Positions 59,066 to 64,000 of a DNA stretch of 64,000 nt are shown here, piece by piece; within the stretch, counting starts at the first letter, position 1; every line of letters begins with the position of its first letter. Source of the DNA: Candidatus Opimibacter iunctus (GTDB lineage Bacteria > Bacteroidota > Bacteroidia > Chitinophagales > Saprospiraceae); assembly GCA_016716665.1 (NCBI GenBank), contig JADJVH010000003.1, positions 310,001 through 374,000 on the forward strand. The letters run 5' to 3'. The notes beneath the pieces were generated by a model that did not search any database, was not told the DNA's origin, and saw only the letters and a list, made by a program, of their open reading frames with translations. The translations under genes were made by a program, and so were the position numbers.

Positions 59066-61582
59066 ATGAAGAGTATGAGATACTGTTACTTGTTTGTTTT
59101 CCTTTCCTTCTTCGTGTGGATACCTTCGACGATGTTTTCCCAGACCACTCCTGTCGAATATGGAGAAGTTGAGGAACTGGAGATTGGCGGGATTGAGGTG
59201 GTCGGTGTCTTCTTCAGCGACCCGAATGCTATCAAGTCCGTAGCCGGCCTCAAAGTGGGCCAGATCATCAAAATGCCAGGGTCTGAAATCACCAAGGCCA
59301 TGCGCAACCTCTGGAAGCTCCGCCTTTTTGATAATGTCGAAATCACCCAGGACCGCAGAGTAGGCGATATTGTATACCTGTCCATCAGGCTATCTGAACA
59401 ATCACGACTCGCCGGCTGGTCTTACCGTGGCGTACCCCAGACCGTCCATGACGATCTCAATGAAATACTGACCCCCTTCCTGATAAAAGGGCAGGTAGCC
59501 TCTGCAGCCAACCAGATCAATGCTAAGAATGCCATAAGGAAATACTACATCGAGAAAGGGTTTTTGGATGCGACTGTAGATGTCGTCGTCGAAGAAGCAG
59601 GTGAAAAGGCTAATGCGGTCAACCTCGTCTTCAATATCGATCCGAAAGAGAAAATCAAGATCGAAAAGATCACCTGCGATGGTTGCAATGCAATCACCGA
59701 AGCAGAATTGAGAAAATACCTGAAGGAGACAAAAGCCAAATCCAATCTCCTCAAGAAATCCAAATTTGTCCAGGCCGATTTTGAAACCGACAAGGCGCTG
59801 GTCATCGCTAAATACAGGAACCAGGGATACCGTGATGCCTATATCGTGGGCGATACGATCTGGCGCAACGCTGAGGGCCTCATGGAAATGGTCGTCAAAG
59901 TCTATGAAGGACAGAAATATTACTTCGGCAACATCACCTGGAAAGGCAATACCATACACACTAATGATCAACTCTCCAGGACCCTTGGTATCCGTAAAGG
60001 TGAAGTGTATAATGAAGAGTTGCTCGAATCAAGGTTAAGGTTTAGCATCGATGGACGGGATATCACTTCCCTTTACATGGATGATGGTTACCTGTTTTTC
60101 AATGTGGAGCCTACAGAAGTTGCTGTCGTAGACAACACTATCGACCTGGAGATGCGCATATTTGAAGGCCCGCAGGCAACTATTGATGAGGTCATCATCA
60201 AGGGAAATACACGGACGCACGAGCACGTCATCCGCAGGGAGCTTCGTACCCAGCCTGGTCAGAAGTTCAGCCGCTCGGATATCATCCGCTCCCAACGCCA
60301 GATCATCGCGCTCGGATATTTCAACCCGGAAAACCTTGGCATCCAGACTCCCGTTGATCAGACCAATGGTACAGTAGATATCATCTACGAAGTGGAGGAG
60401 CGCCCTTCGGATCAGTTGGAGCTCAGCGCAGGCTGGGGAGGATTTGGCCGCAGCAAGATCATCGGTACGTTGGGTGTCACCTTCAATAATTTTTCACTCC
60501 GCAATTTATTTAACAAGGAAGCATGGAGCCCTCTCCCGCAAGGGGATGGCCAGCGGCTTTCGCTGCGTATACAGACCAACGGGGATTTTTTCCAGTCGTA
60601 TAACTTCTCCCTCACTGAACCGTGGCTGGGTGGTAAGCGACCAAATTCATTTACTGTCGGTGGTGTAGTCACAAAAGTAGATCAGACCTATTACTCCGGT
60701 GGAAAACTGAATATATCCAGAGCCTTTGTCGGACTTGGATCACGGATGAAATGGCCGGATGACAACTTCATTTCAAACACCACACTCAGTGCTGAGTTTA
60801 TCGAACTCGACAATTACTCGACAGGTGATTTTGTAGACAGGAATGGCAATATCATTTCCAATGGGTTGTATAAGAACTTTTCCATCCAGGAAACTATAGC
60901 CAGGTCAACCATCAACGAACCAAACTTTCCAAGGTCCGGTTCATTGATCAGCCTCACGGTCCAGGCTACATTGCCTTATAGTTTGTTTGGACGAAATTAC
61001 AATATCAACGATCCGGAAAGCTTGTACGAATACGTTGAGTACCACAAGTGGAATGTGGATGCAGAATGGTATGCACCACTCGTCGGAAAGTTGGTTTTAA
61101 AGACGGCTGCCAAACTTGGATATCTGGGATTCTACAATGCGGATATCGGTGCTCCACCGTTTGAACGTTTCGAAGTGGGAGGTGATGGTCTGAGCACACA
61201 GCAATTTGGTGTTACCGGAAAAGACATCCTTTCCCTGAGAGGTTATGAACTCGATGATATTTCAGCCAACGACAAGGGGGGGGCGACGATCTTCAACAAA
61301 TTCACTGTCGAATTGAGATACCCACTGTCCCTCAATCCAAGTTCGACCATCTTCGGGATATTGTTCCTGACGAGTGGTAATGCGTGGAAACAGTTTTCAG
61401 ACTACAATCCTTTCAACCAGTTGCGTGCAGCTGGTGTTGGGGTGAGGGCTTACCTGCCGATGTTTGGACTGCTTGGATTTGACTATGCCTATGGCTGGGA
61501 CAACCAGTCTAAACTCAATTCAGGTGCACGATGGACAGAGTATGGCAATTTCAATATCATCCTTGGATTTGAGCCTGATTGA
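59066..61582 (+). CDS. bamA: Outer membrane protein assembly factor BamA
   Basis: About 838 residues from the ATG at 59066; the signal peptide runs MKSMRYCYLFVFLSFFVWIP to about residue 26. Five POTRA repeats (for example IEVVGVFFSDPNAIKSVAGL, ITWKGNTIHTNDQLSRTLGI, VIIKGNTRTHEHVIRRELRT) are followed by a 16-stranded Omp85 barrel. A strand-like LSLRGYEL stretch near the end fits the conserved barrel loop with [V/I]RG[F/Y] (here LRGYEL). Inserts outer-membrane beta-barrels. Follows uppS and overlaps the next gene by one base. Confidence 0.92.
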   Translation: MKSMRYCYLFVFLSFFVWIPSTMFSQTTPVEYGEVEELEIGGIEVVGVFFSDPNAIKSVAGLKVGQIIKMPGSEITKAMRNLWKLRLFDNVEITQDRRVGDIVYLSIRLSEQSRLAGWSYRGVPQTVHDDLNEILTPFLIKGQVASAANQINAKNAIRKYYIEKGFLDATVDVVVEEAGEKANAVNLVFNIDPKEKIKIEKITCDGCNAITEAELRKYLKETKAKSNLLKKSKFVQADFETDKALVIAKYRNQGYRDAYIVGDTIWRNAEGLMEMVVKVYEGQKYYFGNITWKGNTIHTNDQLSRTLGIRKGEVYNEELLESRLRFSIDGRDITSLYMDDGYLFFNVEPTEVAVVDNTIDLEMRIFEGPQATIDEVIIKGNTRTHEHVIRRELRTQPGQKFSRSDIIRSQRQIIALGYFNPENLGIQTPVDQTNGTVDIIYEVEERPSDQLELSAGWGGFGRSKIIGTLGVTFNNFSLRNLFNKEAWSPLPQGDGQRLSLRIQTNGDFFQSYNFSLTEPWLGGKRPNSFTVGGVVTKVDQTYYSGGKLNISRAFVGLGSRMKWPDDNFISNTTLSAEFIELDNYSTGDFVDRNGNIISNGLYKNFSIQETIARSTINEPNFPRSGSLISLTVQATLPYSLFGRNYNINDPESLYEYVEYHKWNVDAEWYAPLVGKLVLKTAAKLGYLGFYNADIGAPPFERFEVGGDGLSTQQFGVTGKDILSLRGYELDDISANDKGGATIFNKFTVELRYPLSLNPSSTIFGILFLTSGNAWKQFSDYNPFNQLRAAGVGVRAYLPMFGLLGFDYAYGWDNQSKLNSGARWTEYGNFNIILGFEPD

Positions 61583-62610
61583 TGACCGACGCTACTTTCT
61601 TCAAGGGATTTATCTTCATCCTATTGGTGAGTGCTTCTTCTTGCGCTTCGGTTCCCAGGGGTACATATGGCCATGACATACCTGTTGCACCTGATTATAG
61701 TGATCCAGCTAACTGGGCTGCCTTGCCAGATAGACTGGACAGTGCGGATGCAGTGCCGATCAGGCAATGGGAAGATGTGCAAGCTAATGCAGCTGTAGAT
61801 GTTTTTTTTATCCATCCGACCACCTATACCGGCAAATCAGGGCAAAATGAATGGAACGCGAGCCTGGAGGATGCTAAGCTCAATGCAAGTACTGATAAAT
61901 ATCCTATCCGCTACCAGGCTAGCATCTTTAACGGGGCAGGAAAGGTATATGCCCCAAGGTACCGTCAGGCTCACCTGAATTGCTTCTTTACAAAAAAATC
62001 CAGTGATGCATCAAAGGCACTTGACCTCGCCTACGAAGATGTGCGTGCTGCCTTTCAATACTATCTCGATCATTACAATCAGGGACGTCCGTTTATCATC
62101 GCCACACATAGCCAGGGCACTTTCCATGGCAAGAGATTAATTCATGACTTTATTGATGGCACACCCATCCAAAAACAGCTGGTTGTCGCTTATCTCCCTG
62201 GGCTGACCGTTCCGGCTAATTACTTTGAACACATTCCACCCTGCAACTCACCTGATCAAACGGATTGCTTTTGCAGTTGGCGTACCTTTAAAGAAGGATA
62301 TATTCCAAAAAAACTCCACTTCCCTGATACCAATATCGTGGTAACAAATCCGGTCACATGGGACGCGGCATTACCGACCTGTGAAAAGGAGACTCAATTG
62401 GGTGGTGTATTAAAGGATTTTGAAAAGGTATATCCTAAACTCGTGTGTACAAGCATTCATGATGACCTGCTATGGGTCAAGAAGCCAAAGTTTCCGGGAA
62501 GCTTCCTATTGACCACCAGAAATTATCATATTGCAGATTACAATTTCTTTTACGCTGATGTGCGGCACAATGCGCAGGTCAGGGTGAAGGCATACTTAGG
62601 TAAGGACTGA
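61582..62610 (+). CDS. DUF3089 alpha/beta-hydrolase-like lipoprotein
   Basis: 342 residues from the ATG at 61582, which overlaps the bamA stop by one base. The signal peptide ends in a lipobox Cys (LVSASSC). The DUF3089 family motifs are VDVFFIHPTTYTGKSGQNEW, the nucleophile elbow THSQGT (PFIIATHSQGTFHGKRLI) and a C-terminal YHIADYNFFYADVRHNAQVR. Probably a membrane-attached esterase or lipase-like enzyme of unknown substrate. Downstream, 6 bp away, is the histidine kinase, so the genes from uppS on may form one operon. Confidence 0.85.
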   Translation: MTDATFFKGFIFILLVSASSCASVPRGTYGHDIPVAPDYSDPANWAALPDRLDSADAVPIRQWEDVQANAAVDVFFIHPTTYTGKSGQNEWNASLEDAKLNASTDKYPIRYQASIFNGAGKVYAPRYRQAHLNCFFTKKSSDASKALDLAYEDVRAAFQYYLDHYNQGRPFIIATHSQGTFHGKRLIHDFIDGTPIQKQLVVAYLPGLTVPANYFEHIPPCNSPDQTDCFCSWRTFKEGYIPKKLHFPDTNIVVTNPVTWDAALPTCEKETQLGGVLKDFEKVYPKLVCTSIHDDLLWVKKPKFPGSFLLTTRNYHIADYNFFYADVRHNAQVRVKAYLGKD

Positions 62611-62616
62611 TCCGAT

Positions 62617-63825
62617 ATGGTGCCTAACAATCAACAGTCACATTGGAAAACCTATCTCGCCATTGCAGGGATTATCATCCTTGTCATCTCCTTGGTGTAT
62701 ACCTCCTATCTGGCTCAGCGGTTGCGAGAAGGTGAGCGCAATAAAGCACTTCTATTATTTGATGCCTATCAGACCCTCAATGACCAGAGCAATCCGGAAA
62801 CAGCAGATCTGGAAGCTGACATCACCCTTCCATCAAATATCATTATCGCCAATAATGATATACCAATTATGGTTGTAGATGATACAGACAAGGTGCTGTA
62901 TGCTAAAAATTTTGGGGAGGATCTTGATACCAACCAGGTATTCCTGAAAGAAAAATTGATACTCCTCAAGAAAAAGGGGCCTGAACCAATAGAGATCAAT
63001 GATACAGGGATCAGACAATACCTGTATTATCAGAATTCGCGGTTACACGAATTGCTAACTTACTTCCCCTTTATCCAGCTCCTGCTCCTGGGGGCATTTA
63101 TAGCCATCGGCTATGTCAGCGTCAACAATGCACGCAAGGCTGAGCAAAACAGGGTATGGGTAGGTATGGCCAAAGAAACCGCGCACCAGCTAGGTACCCC
63201 GATCAGTGCAATCATCGGCTGGATCGAACATCTGAGGGAATCCTATCCTGCAGGCTCGCATGAACTCGAATCACTGAAGGCGATGCAACTGGAGGTATTG
63301 AATGAGATGCAGAATGATGTAGACCGCCTGGACCTGATCGCAGACCGCTTCAGCAAGATAGGTTCGGCTCCGGCCCTGACCCCGGTCGATATCTATGCAC
63401 AGATGCGGGAGATCACTACGTACATCCGCAGGCGGGCGTCACGAAAGATCGTGTTTGAAGAACCCTCCGAAGATATCGCCCCGATGCTGGTGGGCATCAA
63501 TCCTCCCCTCTTCAACTGGGTGATCGAAAACATCATGCGCAATGCCCTCGATGCCCTCGAGGAAGGCACCGGCACCATCACCTGGAAGGTACATCCCCAC
63601 CATGACTATGTCGAGATCGACATCAGCGATACCGGAAAGGGTATCCATCCGTCTAAAGTCAAGGTCGTCTTTGAGCCCGGCTTTACCACGAAAGCCCGCG
63701 GTTGGGGACTTGGCCTGAGCCTGGCGAAGCGTATCATTGAAAACTACCACAAGGGGAAGATTTTTGTCAAGCATTCGAAGCTTGGGGAAGGGACGACGTT
63801 TGCCATCCATTTACCCCGCAAGTGA
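62617..63825 (+). CDS. Sensor histidine kinase
   Basis: 402 residues. Two membrane helices (about 11-31 and 150-170: AGIIILVISLVYTSYLAQRL and LLTYFPFIQLLLLGAFIAIG) frame a periplasmic sensor of about 115 residues. The DHp domain has the H-box AKETAHQLGTPI (His190); the catalytic domain shows the N-box (IENIMRNALDAL), DTGKGIHP and GWGLGLSLAKRIIE. No response regulator is present within the window. Downstream lie heptamer repeats. Confidence 0.9.
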   Translation: MVPNNQQSHWKTYLAIAGIIILVISLVYTSYLAQRLREGERNKALLLFDAYQTLNDQSNPETADLEADITLPSNIIIANNDIPIMVVDDTDKVLYAKNFGEDLDTNQVFLKEKLILLKKKGPEPIEINDTGIRQYLYYQNSRLHELLTYFPFIQLLLLGAFIAIGYVSVNNARKAEQNRVWVGMAKETAHQLGTPISAIIGWIEHLRESYPAGSHELESLKAMQLEVLNEMQNDVDRLDLIADRFSKIGSAPALTPVDIYAQMREITTYIRRRASRKIVFEEPSEDIAPMLVGINPPLFNWVIENIMRNALDALEEGTGTITWKVHPHHDYVEIDISDTGKGIHPSKVKVVFEPGFTTKARGWGLGLSLAKRIIENYHKGKIFVKHSKLGEGTTFAIHLPRK

Positions 63826-63916
63826 GCATAGAGCAAAGAGCATAGTGCAAAGAGCACTTTGCACTATGCTCTTTGCTCTTTGCAGCACTATGCCCTATGC
63901 GCTATGCCCTATGCTT
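63826..63916. repeat. Heptamer repeats and inverted copies after the histidine kinase
   Basis: AGCATAG / AGCAAAG units in 7-bp steps (63827-63857), then the reverse-complement CTTTGCT / CTATGCC series (63858-63915). The two halves can fold as a long hairpin, which may double as a terminator. Confidence 0.8.
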
Positions 63917-63918
63917 TT

Positions 63919-63926
63919 TATCTTTG
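63919..63926 (+). promoter_or_regulatory. -7 box before the last gene
   Basis: TATCTTTG matches the Bacteroidota TAnnTTTG consensus, 21 bp before the ATG at 63947. Confidence 0.45.
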
Positions 63927-63946
63927 TGTAGGCAATAAACAAAATC

Positions 63947-64000
63947 ATGAGTAGTCAACTATCCATTTTCCTGGAACACCTGTCGCTGGATCCGGCGAAG
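63947..64000 (+). CDS. Start of a gene cut by the window edge
   Basis: Eighteen codons from an ATG 21 bp after a -7 box: MSSQLSIFLEHLSLDPAK. Too short to identify. Confidence 0.45.
   Translation, partial: MSSQLSIFLEHLSLDPAK

Overview
The window looks like a chromosome segment of a Bacteroidota bacterium, probably a Saprospiria-type lineage (the rank is inference). Signs of the phylum are a GldH gliding lipoprotein, proteins with C-terminal type IX secretion sorting domains, a GYDIA-type GHMP kinase, Bacteroidota -7 promoter boxes (TAnnTTTG) and few visible Shine-Dalgarno sites. It is not a virus or plasmid as a whole: most of it is ordinary housekeeping sequence with two accessory regions.

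Region 1 (1 to about 18,311) reads as the right part of an integrative element that starts left of the window. Its right end is a 3' fragment of a tRNA-Val(TAC) gene with no 5' half, followed by the native tRNA terminator. Next to it lie a tyrosine integrase, an unknown 430-aa protein, an excisionase-like HTH protein, a D5/P4-type helicase and a broken DUF6371 protein. The cargo is a two-gene AAA-ATPase plus subtilisin-like protease module (IetA/IetS type, a known plasmid-stability and anti-phage arrangement) with its own promoter and operator-like inverted repeat, and a heavy-metal RND efflux operon (CzcA/CusA, TolC-like, CzcB/CusB, DUF6660).

Region 2 (18.3-44.9 kb) is backbone: haem-binding protein, methionine aminotransferase, pterin dehydratase, M42 peptidase, two tandem POT peptide transporters, two tandem T9SS-exported dockerin-like proteins sharing a gene-conversion tract, DUF3108 protein, CBS transporter, RuvC, ClpB, a RelE-type toxin-antitoxin pair, GHMP kinase, PabC/PabB, GldH, DnaJ-GrpE, a TlpA thioredoxin and a flavin reductase.

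Region 3 (45.1-49.7 kb) is a second accessory region: AT-rich, co-oriented small genes (a Kazal-type lipoprotein, a three-gene toxin-antitoxin cluster, a broken membrane protein, an orphan lipoprotein, a NAD(P)-binding protein, ParDE). Three of the intergenic gaps hold 125-132 bp imperfect palindromes with integron attC architecture. I read this as a small gene-cassette array without an integrase in view (CALIN-like); it is the most interesting feature here.

Region 4 (49.7-64 kb) is backbone again: methyltransferase, 6-phosphogluconate dehydrogenase, RlmD, pyrophosphatase, a broken glycosyltransferase, two outer-membrane beta-barrel proteins, UppS, BamA, a DUF3089 hydrolase and a histidine kinase.

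Two genome-wide traits stand out. Many intergenic gaps hold unrelated tandem repeats that nearly all have a 7-bp period. At least six genes carry single-base frameshifts, which suggests either indel errors in the assembly or active decay.
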